This document shows positions 8,819-16,365 of a stretch of 64,000 nt of DNA, in pieces. This DNA comes from Microbacterium hydrocarbonoxydans (lineage in GTDB: Bacteria > Actinomycetota > Actinomycetes > Actinomycetales > Microbacteriaceae): assembly GCF_023715885.1 (NCBI RefSeq), contig NZ_JAMBOY010000003.1:248001-312000 (forward strand), in the 5' to 3' direction. Position 1 is the first letter of the stretch, and each line of letters starts with the position of its first letter. A program made the position numbers and the translations under genes. The notes under the pieces are model-generated. The model saw nothing but the letters and a program-made list of their open reading frames with translations, was not told the DNA's origin and did no database searches.

Positions 8819-10285
8819 ATGAGCACTCAGACAGAGCAGGCGCTGCTCGACAGCATCCCCACCGGCCTCTTCATCGGCGGCGAGTGGATCGACGGTGAGA
8901 CCGGCGCGACCTTCGACGTCACCGACCCCTCGACGGGAGACGTGATCCGCACGATCGCCGACGCGACGCCGGCAGACGGGATCCGCGCCCTCGACGCCGC
9001 GGTCGCCGCGCAGGACGCCTGGGCGGCCACCGCGCCGCGCACCCGGAGCGAGATCCTTCGCAAGGCCTTCGACCTCGTGCAGGAGCACAAGGACGACCTC
9101 GCACTGCTCATGACCCTCGAGATGGGCAAGCCACTCGCCGAGGCCCGCGGCGAGGTCGTCTACGGCGGCGAGTTCCTCCGGTGGTTCAGCGAGGAGGCCG
9201 TGCGCATCAGCGGCCGCTACGGCATCAACCCCGAGGGCACCGGCCACATGGTCGTCTCGCAGCGCCCCGTCGGCCCGTCGTTCTTCGTGACCCCGTGGAA
9301 CTTCCCGTTCGCGATGGCGACGCGCAAGATCGCCCCCGCGCTCGCCGCCGGCTGCACTGTGGTCATCAAGCCCCCGGCACTCACGCCGCTCACGACCATC
9401 TTCTTCACGAAGCTGCTCGAAGAGGCGGGGCTCCCGAAGGGCGTCGTCAACGTCGTGCAGACGTCGAAGTCGTCGGCGCTCTCCGCCCCCATCATCGCCG
9501 ACCCGCGCCTGCGCAAGCTGTCGTTCACCGGCTCGACCGAGGTGGGCCGGAAGCTCATCGCGCAGGCCGCCGAGGGCGTGCTGCGCGTCTCGATGGAGCT
9601 CGGCGGCAATGCGCCGTTCGTGGTCTTCGACGACGCCGATCTCGACAAGGCCGTGGAGGGCGCGCTGCTGGCGAAGTTCCGCAACATCGGCCAGGCCTGC
9701 ACAGCGGCCAACCGCTTCATCGTTCACCAGGACGTGGCGGACGAGTTCGCGAAGCGCGTCACCGAGCGCGTCACCGCGATGAAGGTCGGCCGCGGCACCG
9801 AGGAGGGCGTCGCGATCGGCCCGCTCATCGACGAGGATGCCGTCGCGAAGGCCGAGGAGCTCGTGGGCGACGCCGTCGACCGCGGCGCGAAGCTGCTCGC
9901 AGGCGGCAAGGCGCTGGAGGGCGTCGGCACCTACTACGAGCCCACCGTCCTCACCGACGTCGTGCCCGGCTCGGCGATCCTGCGCGAGGAGATCTTCGGC
10001 CCGGTGCTCGCGATCTCGACCTTCGCGACCGAGGAGGAGGCCGTGCGCCTCGCGAACGACACCGAGTACGGACTCGTGTCATACGTCTTCACTGAGAACC
10101 TGCAGCGCGGTCAGCGGATGATCGACGGCCTCGAGACGGGCATGATGGGACTGAACGTGGGCGTCGTGTCGAACGCGGCGGCTCCCTTCGGCGGCGTCAA
10201 GCAGTCGGGTGTCGGCCGCGAGGGCGGTGCCGAAGGCATCCACGAGTACCTGTCCACCAAGTACACCCTGATCCCGGTCTCCTGA
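8819..10285 (+). CDS. gabD: NAD(P)-dependent succinate-semialdehyde dehydrogenase
   Basis: 488-aa aldehyde dehydrogenase. Key residues: N161 in PWNFPFA, the NAD-binding FTGSTEVGR (236-244), general base E260 in MELGGNAPF and nucleophile C294 in GQACTAANRF. It has the GabD-type length and C-terminus (GVGREGGAEGIHEYLSTKY). Oxidises succinate semialdehyde to succinate, completing GABA breakdown into the TCA cycle. The stretch KPPAL at 184-188 differs from the usual KPAxx. A purine-rich AGAGAGAGAA precedes the ATG. The next ALDH follows after 23 nt. Confidence 0.9.
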   Translation: MSTQTEQALLDSIPTGLFIGGEWIDGETGATFDVTDPSTGDVIRTIADATPADGIRALDAAVAAQDAWAATAPRTRSEILRKAFDLVQEHKDDLALLMTLEMGKPLAEARGEVVYGGEFLRWFSEEAVRISGRYGINPEGTGHMVVSQRPVGPSFFVTPWNFPFAMATRKIAPALAAGCTVVIKPPALTPLTTIFFTKLLEEAGLPKGVVNVVQTSKSSALSAPIIADPRLRKLSFTGSTEVGRKLIAQAAEGVLRVSMELGGNAPFVVFDDADLDKAVEGALLAKFRNIGQACTAANRFIVHQDVADEFAKRVTERVTAMKVGRGTEEGVAIGPLIDEDAVAKAEELVGDAVDRGAKLLAGGKALEGVGTYYEPTVLTDVVPGSAILREEIFGPVLAISTFATEEEAVRLANDTEYGLVSYVFTENLQRGQRMIDGLETGMMGLNVGVVSNAAAPFGGVKQSGVGREGGAEGIHEYLSTKYTLIPVS

Positions 10286-10308
10286 CCGAGCCGAAGGAGG
10301 ACGAAACC

Positions 10309-11673
10309 ATGACCGACTACGCCGTCATCAACCCCGCCACCGGAGAGACGCTGAAGTCCTTCGACACGTTCACGGACGCGCAGATCGAGGAGGCCGTCGC
10401 CGCCGCCGACACCGCGCACCGCGAGTGGTCGCGCTCGTCCACCGTGGCCGAGCGTGCCGCGCTCATCCGTCGCATGGCCGAGCTGCATCGCGAGCGCCGC
10501 GAGGAGCTGGCCGACGTGTTCGTGCGCGAGATGGGCAAGCCGCGCGAGGCCGCGCTCGGAGAGGTCGACTTCGCGGCCGACATCGCCGAGTACTACGCCG
10601 ACCAGGCCGAGGCCATCATGGCCGATCAGCCGATCGACATCCTCGGCGACGGCTCGGCGATCATCCGCCGCTCGTCGCTCGGACCGCTCGTGGGCATCAT
10701 GCCGTGGAACTTCCCGGCGTACCAGATCGTCCGCTTCGCGGCGCCCAACCTGATCGTCGGGAATACGATCCTGCTGAAGCCCGCGCCGCAGTGCCCGGAG
10801 TCGTCATCGGCGATCGCCGCGATCTACCGGGACGCGGGCTTCCCGGAGGGCGCGTACCAGAACGTGCTCGCCACGAACGAGCAGATCGCGACGATGATCG
10901 CGGACCCGCGCGTGCAGGGCGTGTCGCTCACGGGCTCCGAGCGCGCCGGTGCGGCCGTCGCCGAGATCGCCGGCCGCAACCTCAAGAAGGTCGCCCTCGA
11001 GCTCGGCGGATCCGACCCGTTCATCGTGCTCTCGACCGACGACCTCGACGCGACCGTGCAGGCCGGCGTCGACGCGCGCCTCGACAACAACGGCCAGGCG
11101 TGCAACGGTGCCAAGCGCTTCATCATCGTCGACGACCTCTACGACGCGTTCGTGGAGAAGTTCACCGCGGCCATGGCGGCGGTCGAGGCGACCGACCCCA
11201 TGCTCGAGGACACCGTGCTGGGCCCCGTCTCCTCCGAGACCGCGGCCGAGAACCTGCAGAAGCAGATCGACACGGCCGTCGAGCAGGGCGCGACGCTGCT
11301 GACCGGCGGCACGCGCGACGGGGCGTTCTTCGCGCCCACCGTGCTCGCCGACGTCACGCCCGAGATGAACGTGTACCGCGAGGAGCTCTTCGGCCCCGCG
11401 GCGGTCGTCTACCGCGTCGCCGACGAGGACGCCGCGGTCGCGCTCGCGAACGACACGACCTTCGGGCTCGGCTCGTACGTCTTCACGACCGACGAGGCAC
11501 AGGCCGAGCGGGTGGCCGACAAGATCGAGGCCGGCATGGTCTACGTCAACCTCGTGCTCGCCGACAGCCCCGAGCTGCCGTTCGGCGGCATCAAGCGCAG
11601 CGGCACGGCGCGCGAGCTCGGCCACCTCGCCGCCGACGAGTTCGTCAACAAGAAGCTCATCCGCATCGGCTGA
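10309..11673 (+). CDS. aldehyde dehydrogenase, 4-aminobutyraldehyde or succinate-semialdehyde type
   Basis: 454-aa ALDH, shorter at both ends than its neighbour. Catalytic residues N134 (MPWNFPAY), E231 (ALELGGSDPF) and C265 (NGQACNGAKR) are all present. It resembles the short SSADH-type (YneI/GabD2) subfamily. The AAGGAGG Shine-Dalgarno sits well placed before ATG 10309. Because gabD already supplies an SSADH, this enzyme is the best candidate for oxidising 4-aminobutanal, the product of putrescine oxidation, to GABA; sequence alone does not decide between the two substrates. It is the last gene of the operon and is followed by a strong terminator. Confidence 0.85.
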   Translation: MTDYAVINPATGETLKSFDTFTDAQIEEAVAAADTAHREWSRSSTVAERAALIRRMAELHRERREELADVFVREMGKPREAALGEVDFAADIAEYYADQAEAIMADQPIDILGDGSAIIRRSSLGPLVGIMPWNFPAYQIVRFAAPNLIVGNTILLKPAPQCPESSSAIAAIYRDAGFPEGAYQNVLATNEQIATMIADPRVQGVSLTGSERAGAAVAEIAGRNLKKVALELGGSDPFIVLSTDDLDATVQAGVDARLDNNGQACNGAKRFIIVDDLYDAFVEKFTAAMAAVEATDPMLEDTVLGPVSSETAAENLQKQIDTAVEQGATLLTGGTRDGAFFAPTVLADVTPEMNVYREELFGPAAVVYRVADEDAAVALANDTTFGLGSYVFTTDEAQAERVADKIEAGMVYVNLVLADSPELPFGGIKRSGTARELGHLAADEFVNKKLIRIG

Positions 11674-11686
11674 CGCCGACGGGGAG

Positions 11687-11716
11687 GAGGGGCGGATGCT
11701 GCGGCATCCGCCCCTC
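11687..11716 (+). terminator. intrinsic terminator of the putrescine/GABA operon
   Basis: A perfect 13-bp GC-rich stem (11687-11699 with 11704-11716) and a 4-nt loop (TGCG) lie 14 nt after the ALDH stop, followed by a short pyrimidine-rich stretch. Confidence 0.75.
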
Positions 11717-11728
11717 TGTCGCGTTTCC

Positions 11729-11822
11729 GCGCGACCGACCTGCAGGTCGTGCGCACGGATGCATGTCGGATGCCGCAGGCAACGGACTGCAGGTGGGTTC
11801 TCGGCCTGCAGGTCGACCGCGC
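11729..11822. repeat. palindromic repeat built on CTGCAGGT units
   Basis: A 21-bp arm at 11729-11749 is matched in inverted orientation at 11802-11822 with about three mismatches. Each arm contains a CCTGCAGG core, and a third CTGCAGGT copy lies between them at about 11788-11795. It fills the space between two convergent genes. It resembles other intergenic palindromes in this window in design but not in sequence. Confidence 0.55.
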
Positions 11823-11829
11823 AGGGTCG

Positions 11830-12483
11830 TCAGTCCGCGAGGTCGAGGTAAGCGAGCACCGCGAGCACGCGGCGGTTGACGGCCGACCCCGACGCGACGC
11901 CGAGCTTCGTGAAGATCGTGTTGATGTGCTTCTCGACGCCGCTCTGGCTCATGAACAGCCGTTCGGCGATACCGGTGTTGCTGTGCCCCTCGGCGATGAG
12001 CTCGAGCACGGCGGTCTCGCGCTCCGTGAGCTCGCCCATCCGCGGGTCGGGGCCGGACCGATCGGCGATCAGGCGGCTGATGACTTCGGGGTCGAACGCG
12101 ACCCCGCCGTCGGCGATCCGCACGATCGCGTCGAGGAATCCGGCGATGTCGGAGACGCGGTCCTTCAGCAGATACCCGACCCCGCCGCGGCCGTCGAGCA
12201 GCAGCTCGCTCGCATAGCGCCGCTCGACGTGCTGCGAGAGCACCAGTACCGCGACACCGGGATGGTCGCGGCGGATGCGGAGAGCGGCGCGGATGCCCTC
12301 GTCGACGAAGTCGGGCGGCATCCGCACATCCACGATCACGAGGTCGGGCTCGTCCGCCGCGATGGCGGCGAGGAGGGCGTCGGCATCGCCGACGGATGCC
12401 GTCACGACGTGTCCCTCGGCGACGAGAAGCTGAGCGATGCCCTCACGGAGCAGCGTCGAGTCCTCGGCGATGGCTATCCGCAC
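11830..12483 (-). CDS. LuxR-type (NarL/FixJ) response regulator
   Basis: 217 aa. Receiver domain 1-120 with acidic D8 (AIAED), phosphoacceptor D52 (LVIVDVRMPPDF) and the conserved Lys in LLKDRV near residue 108. C-terminal LuxR HTH at about 150-210 (LTERETAVLELIAEGHSNTGIAERLFMS). GTG start overlaps the end of the kinase gene by 10 nt, so they are translated together. Partner of the kinase at 12474; the regulated genes are not evident from the sequence. Confidence 0.93.
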   Translation of the reverse strand: MRIAIAEDSTLLREGIAQLLVAEGHVVTASVGDADALLAAIAADEPDLVIVDVRMPPDFVDEGIRAALRIRRDHPGVAVLVLSQHVERRYASELLLDGRGGVGYLLKDRVSDIAGFLDAIVRIADGGVAFDPEVISRLIADRSGPDPRMGELTERETAVLELIAEGHSNTGIAERLFMSQSGVEKHINTIFTKLGVASGSAVNRRVLAVLAYLDLAD

Positions 12484-13583
12484 GGGATCACCGCCTCGAC
12501 CACGGTCGGGCCGCCGACCGGGCTGTGCACCCGCAGCTGCCCGTCGCGGGCTGCCACCCGTGACGCGATCCCGGAGAGCCCGGTGCCCGCGGCATCCGCC
12601 CCGCCGACGCCGTCGTCCTCGACGCTGACCGACAGCAGCCCGTCGCCGCTGCGCACACGGATCGTGATCGATGCGGCATCCGCGTGCTTGATCGCGTTCG
12701 TCACTGCCTCGCTCGCGACGAAGTAGGCTGCGGTCTCGGCCGCCCGGTCGGCGATCGGCCCCGCCTCGACATCGAGGTGCACGGGCATGGCCACGCGGTC
12801 GCGCAGGGCGCGCAGGGCCACCGCGAGTCCGTCCCGCTGCAGCATCTCGGGATACGTCCGCCAGGCGACGTCGCGCAGGTCGTCGAGGATGTTCTGGGTC
12901 TCGTCGCGCGCGGTGCGCAGCAGGGCCGCGCCCTCGGCAGGATCCGAGCGCTCCACCCTCGCGAGCAGGATCGAGAGCGCCACCACCCGCTGCTGCACGC
13001 CGTCGTGGATGTCGCGCTCGATGCGTCGTCGCTCGGAGTCGACGGCGTCCACGACCTCATCGAGGGTCGTGTGCAGGCGAACGACCTCCTGCGACAGTTC
13101 GCCGACGTCGGGCCGCTGGAACGTCTCCCAGACCCGCCGCTCGAGCCAGGCGATGCCGCCGAGTCCGGAGAGGGCGAGGAACAGCAGCACGAGCCCCGGG
13201 ACGACGAATAGGCCGACCGTCGCCCATGTCACTCGGCCGGGCCGAGCGCTGAACAGCGCCACCGGGCCGCCGGTCGCCGCCGCCACGAGCATCTGGACGC
13301 CCACGACGACTCCCGCCACGATCAGCACCAGGATGCAGAGCACCACGAGCTGCAGCAGCGCCGAGAGGGCGAGTAGACCTCGCGTGCGGCGGGCCGACGG
13401 CGGGACGCGGCGGGCTATGCCGTCCACCCACGCGAGGCGGGTGGCGAGAGCGTCGAGCACAGTCGGCGCCGGGCGACGCGGTGTCGTCACGACCGCCACG
13501 AGCGTCGCGGGGAGCATCGCGATTCCGGCGGCGGTGCCGCCCAGCATCCGCAGCACATCGCGCACGATCGGCCGGGACGTCAT
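12474..13583 (-). CDS. sensor histidine kinase, HisKA_3 (NarL-type) family
   Basis: 369 aa. Four hydrophobic segments in the first 150 residues (about 13-33, 70-100, 120-145) without a large extracellular domain, then the dimerisation domain with phospho-acceptor H193 in RRIERDIHDGVQQRV and a HATPase_c domain ending in SVEDDGVGGADAAGTGLSGI and GGPTVVEAVIPCG. Such kinases sense envelope or intramembrane signals. The start ATG at 13583 is preceded at exactly 6 nt by CACAAT and lacks a Shine-Dalgarno, suggesting a leaderless mRNA for the kinase-regulator pair. Confidence 0.92.
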   Translation of the reverse strand: MTSRPIVRDVLRMLGGTAAGIAMLPATLVAVVTTPRRPAPTVLDALATRLAWVDGIARRVPPSARRTRGLLALSALLQLVVLCILVLIVAGVVVGVQMLVAAATGGPVALFSARPGRVTWATVGLFVVPGLVLLFLALSGLGGIAWLERRVWETFQRPDVGELSQEVVRLHTTLDEVVDAVDSERRRIERDIHDGVQQRVVALSILLARVERSDPAEGAALLRTARDETQNILDDLRDVAWRTYPEMLQRDGLAVALRALRDRVAMPVHLDVEAGPIADRAAETAAYFVASEAVTNAIKHADAASITIRVRSGDGLLSVSVEDDGVGGADAAGTGLSGIASRVAARDGQLRVHSPVGGPTVVEAVIPCG

Positions 13584-13612
13584 GAGTCCATTGTGCCGGT
13601 CAGGCGGCGCTT

Positions 13613-13669
13613 TCGAATCGCGCGAGTGGCAACCGTCGGGGGCTGAGAACCGTCATTTGCGCGATTCGA
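13613..13669. other. inverted repeat TCGAATCGCGC at the end of dedA
   Basis: TCGAATCGCGC (13613-13623) is matched perfectly by 13659-13669 in inverted orientation, with a 35-nt loop. The right arm lies in the last codons of dedA. It sits between dedA and the promoter of the histidine kinase gene, both on the minus strand, so it could end dedA transcription or bind a regulator of the kinase promoter. Confidence 0.4.
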
Positions 13670-14309
13670 CGGTGGCGGCGGGAGTGCCCTGCACCCGCTG
13701 ACGCACGCGCAATACGACGAAGACGGATACGGCGGCGATGACCGCGGCGACCACGATGAGCTGCAGGCCGTCCGCGTACTGCTCGATGCGGTGCCACTGC
13801 TCGCCGAGCAGGAACCCCGCCAGGACGAACACCGTGTTCCAGATCGCGCTGCCGGCCGCGGTGAGCAGCGTGAAGCGCAGCAGGGGCATGCGCTGCACCC
13901 CGGCGGGGATCGAGATCAGGCTGCGGAAGATCGGGATCATCCGCCCGAAGAACACGGCCTTCGACCCGTGCTTCGCGAACCAGGCCTCCGTGCGGTCGAC
14001 GTCGCTCACCTTCATCAGCGGCATCCGGTCGACGATCCGCCGCAGACGCGCGGGACCGAGCCAAGCGCCCAGGCCGTACAGGGCGAGCGCGCCGACGACC
14101 GAGCCGATCGTCGTCCACACCAGCACCTCCCAGAGCACGATCGATCCCTGGCTGGCGGTGAATCCGGCGAGCGGCAGGATCACCTCGCTCGGGATGGGCG
14201 GGAACAGGTTCTCGATCGCGACCGCGACCCCCGCTCCGACGCTGCCGAGCGTCTCCATGAGGGCGATAGCCCAGTCAGCGAAAAGGCCGAGGCTCTCAGA
14301 GGTGTCCAT
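13653..14309 (-). CDS. DedA family membrane protein
   Basis: 218 aa from ATG 14309. Hallmarks of the DedA/SNARE-associated family: ENLFPPIPSEVILPLAGFTA near residues 33-52, then the FxRxxP-type loop FGRMIPIFRSLISIPAG and C-terminal membrane helices with LFLGEQ-like HRIEQYADGLQ. DedA proteins act in membrane homeostasis, some as undecaprenyl-phosphate or phospholipid flippases. Start choice: ATG 14309 is preceded by TAGCGT at 7 nt, the leaderless layout seen elsewhere here; a GTG at 14345 has a good GGAGGGG 8 nt upstream and would add 12 residues. Either is possible. Confidence 0.88.
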   Translation of the reverse strand: MDTSESLGLFADWAIALMETLGSVGAGVAVAIENLFPPIPSEVILPLAGFTASQGSIVLWEVLVWTTIGSVVGALALYGLGAWLGPARLRRIVDRMPLMKVSDVDRTEAWFAKHGSKAVFFGRMIPIFRSLISIPAGVQRMPLLRFTLLTAAGSAIWNTVFVLAGFLLGEQWHRIEQYADGLQLIVVAAVIAAVSVFVVLRVRQRVQGTPAATVESRK

Positions 14310-14402
14310 GCTCTCGACGCTACGGAGCGGACGGGATGCCGTCACTGCGGCTGCCCCTCCGGCGAGGTGCGGAAAACCGGAAAGCCGGGCTCGTTCTCGG
14401 TT

Positions 14403-14483
14403 GCTTCCCTCGGCCTTTTGCGTCTCCCGCGGCCTGATCCCGACGGGATGGCCGAGCGAAGCGCACGAGGCCGAGCGAAGGCC
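14403..14483. repeat. palindromic element upstream of poxB (GCTTCCCTCGG core)
   Basis: GCTTCCCTCGGCC (14403-14415) pairs with GGCCGAGCGAAGC (14450-14462) with one mismatch; a further GGCCGAGCGAAGGCC follows at 14469-14483. The same core arms occur in the element downstream of the gene at 16279-16339, so poxB is bracketed by two members of one repeat family. Confidence 0.55.
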
Positions 14484-14503
14484 TAGGCACCGTCGCCCGG
14501 GCG

Positions 14504-14509
14504 TAGGGT
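14504..14509 (+). promoter_or_regulatory. -10 element for leaderless poxB transcript
   Basis: TAGGGT ends 6 nt before the poxB ATG. No Shine-Dalgarno is present in the intervening CGAAGC. Confidence 0.5.
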
Positions 14510-14515
14510 CGAAGC

Positions 14516-16240
14516 ATGGCCACGGTTGCAGAGAACATCGTCAAGACACTGGGAGCCAACGGGATCGAGCGGGTGTACGGACTCCCGGGCGATTCGCTGA
14601 ACGGCTTCACCGACGCGCTGCGCAAGGACGGCGGCATCCGCTGGGTCCACGTGCGCCACGAGGAATCGGCAGCCTTCGCCGCCGCAGCGGATGCCGCGCT
14701 CACGGGCGACCTGGCGGTGGTCGCCGGCTCCTGCGGTCCCGGGAACCTGCACCTCATCAACGGCCTCTACGACGCCAACCGTTCTCGCGTGCCCGTGCTC
14801 GCGATCGCCGCGCACATCCCCACGAACGAGATCGGCACCGGGTACTTCCAGGAGACCCACCCGCAGGAGCTGTTCCGCGAGTGCAGCGTGTACGTCGAGT
14901 ATGTCGCCGACCCGCGGCAGATGCCTCGTCTGCTCGAGATCGCGATGCGGGCCGCGATCGAGCAGCGCGGAGTCGCCGTGCTCGTGATCCCCGGCGACGT
15001 GGCGCTCGCCGAGATCGCCGACGACCGCGCCGTGGTGATCGAGCGCACGCGTCCCGTCGTCACGCCGAGCCCCGATGAGCTGGAGCGCGCGGCGACGCTC
15101 CTCAACGCCTCGACGAAGACGACGATCCTCGCCGGAGCGGGAGTCGAGGGCGCGCACGACGAGGTCATAGCGCTCGCCGACCGGCTCGGTGCTCCGATCG
15201 TGCACGCGCTGCGCGGCAAGGAGTTCATCGAGTACGACAACCCGTTCGACGTGGGCATGACCGGTCTGCTGGGCTTCGCGTCGGGATACCGCGCGATGGA
15301 GGCGGCTGACACGCTGCTGGTGCTGGGCAGCGACTTCCCGTACGAGCAGTTCTACCCCGAGCACGCGACCACCATCCAGGTCGACATCCGCGGATCGCAG
15401 CTCGGCAAACGGCATCCGCTCGACCTCGGTCTCGTCGGCGACGTGCGCGCGACGGTCGACGCGCTGCTGCCGCGGCTCGCCGCGAGGACGGACCGCGACC
15501 ACCTCGACGACGCTGCTGCGCACTACCGCAAGACCCGCGCGAAGCTCGACGATCTGGCGACGCCCACGAAGAAGGGGCGGCCGATCCACCCGCAGTACCT
15601 CGCCCGCGTGCTCGACGAGGAGGCGTCGGATGACGCCATCTTCACCGCCGACGTCGGCTCGCCCACCGTCTGGGCTGCGCGCTACCTGTCAATGACGGAG
15701 CGCCGTCGCCTGATCGGATCCTTCACGCACGGATCCATGGCCAACGCCCTGCTGCACGGCATCGGGGCGCAGGTGTCGCACCCCGACCGCCAGGTGGTCG
15801 CGCTCGCCGGGGACGGCGGCCTGGCGATGATGCTCGGCGAACTGCTCACCGTCACCCAGAACGGACTCCCGGTGAAGACGGTCGTGGTGAACAACTCCTC
15901 GTTGAACTTCGTCGAGCTGGAGATGAAGGCGGCCGGATTCGTGAACTACGGCACGGGTCTCGACAACCCCAGCTTCGCGGCGATCGCCGAGGCGATGGGC
16001 ATCTTCGCCCGCCGGGTCGAGAACAGCGAGGATCTGCCGGATGCCGTGCGCGAGGTCCTCGCACACGACGGCCCCGCGCTGCTCGACGTGGTGACCGAGC
16101 GCCAGGAGCTCTCTATGCCGCCCGCCATCGAGGCTGCGCAGGTCAAGGGCTTCGCTCTGTATGCGATCCGCACGGTGATGTCGGGTCGGGGCGACGAGCT
16201 GCTCGACCTCGCCAGGGCCAACTGGCGTCAGTTCCTCTGA
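14516..16240 (+). CDS. poxB: pyruvate dehydrogenase (quinone) / pyruvate oxidase
   Basis: 574-aa thiamine-diphosphate enzyme with the three-domain layout of acetolactate synthase/POX. The PYR domain has YGLPGDSLNGFTDAL and the catalytic Glu in RHEESAAFAA; the central FAD domain carries LAGAGVEGAHDE; the PP domain has the ThDP motif AGDGGLAMMLGE ending in NNSSLNFVELE. Length and the C-terminal membrane-surface tail match PoxB, which converts pyruvate to acetate and CO2 with transfer of electrons to menaquinone. In this window acetate can re-enter metabolism via the pta-ackA genes at 61-64 kb. Monocistronic between two palindromic elements. Confidence 0.9.
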   Translation: MATVAENIVKTLGANGIERVYGLPGDSLNGFTDALRKDGGIRWVHVRHEESAAFAAAADAALTGDLAVVAGSCGPGNLHLINGLYDANRSRVPVLAIAAHIPTNEIGTGYFQETHPQELFRECSVYVEYVADPRQMPRLLEIAMRAAIEQRGVAVLVIPGDVALAEIADDRAVVIERTRPVVTPSPDELERAATLLNASTKTTILAGAGVEGAHDEVIALADRLGAPIVHALRGKEFIEYDNPFDVGMTGLLGFASGYRAMEAADTLLVLGSDFPYEQFYPEHATTIQVDIRGSQLGKRHPLDLGLVGDVRATVDALLPRLAARTDRDHLDDAAAHYRKTRAKLDDLATPTKKGRPIHPQYLARVLDEEASDDAIFTADVGSPTVWAARYLSMTERRRLIGSFTHGSMANALLHGIGAQVSHPDRQVVALAGDGGLAMMLGELLTVTQNGLPVKTVVVNNSSLNFVELEMKAAGFVNYGTGLDNPSFAAIAEAMGIFARRVENSEDLPDAVREVLAHDGPALLDVVTERQELSMPPAIEAAQVKGFALYAIRTVMSGRGDELLDLARANWRQFL

Positions 16241-16278
16241 GTCCTCGTGCCGGGGACACTTCTCCGTGCGCTCCGCGC

Positions 16279-16339
16279 GGAGAAATGCGCTTCCCTCGGA
16301 CGGTCTGCAGCAGAACATCCGAGCGAAGCGCATTTCTCC
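16279..16339. repeat. 22-bp-arm palindrome between convergent poxB and repeat-protein gene
   Basis: Arms 16279-16300 and 16318-16339 are inverted copies with a single mismatch and a 17-nt loop. It lies between two convergent genes and could work as a bidirectional terminator, but the arms share the GCTTCCCTCGG/CCGAGCGAAGC core with the element upstream of poxB, which points to a dispersed repeat. A shorter overlapping hairpin (TCTCCG at 16261 with CGGAGA at 16278) adjoins it. Confidence 0.65.
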
Positions 16340-16365
16340 GAGGGAAGAGCAGCGCGCCCCGAGGC

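Noticed and set aside
16279..16339. Simple intrinsic terminator only
   Set aside because: No U-run on either side and the arms recur upstream of poxB, so a repeat family explains it better, though termination remains possible.
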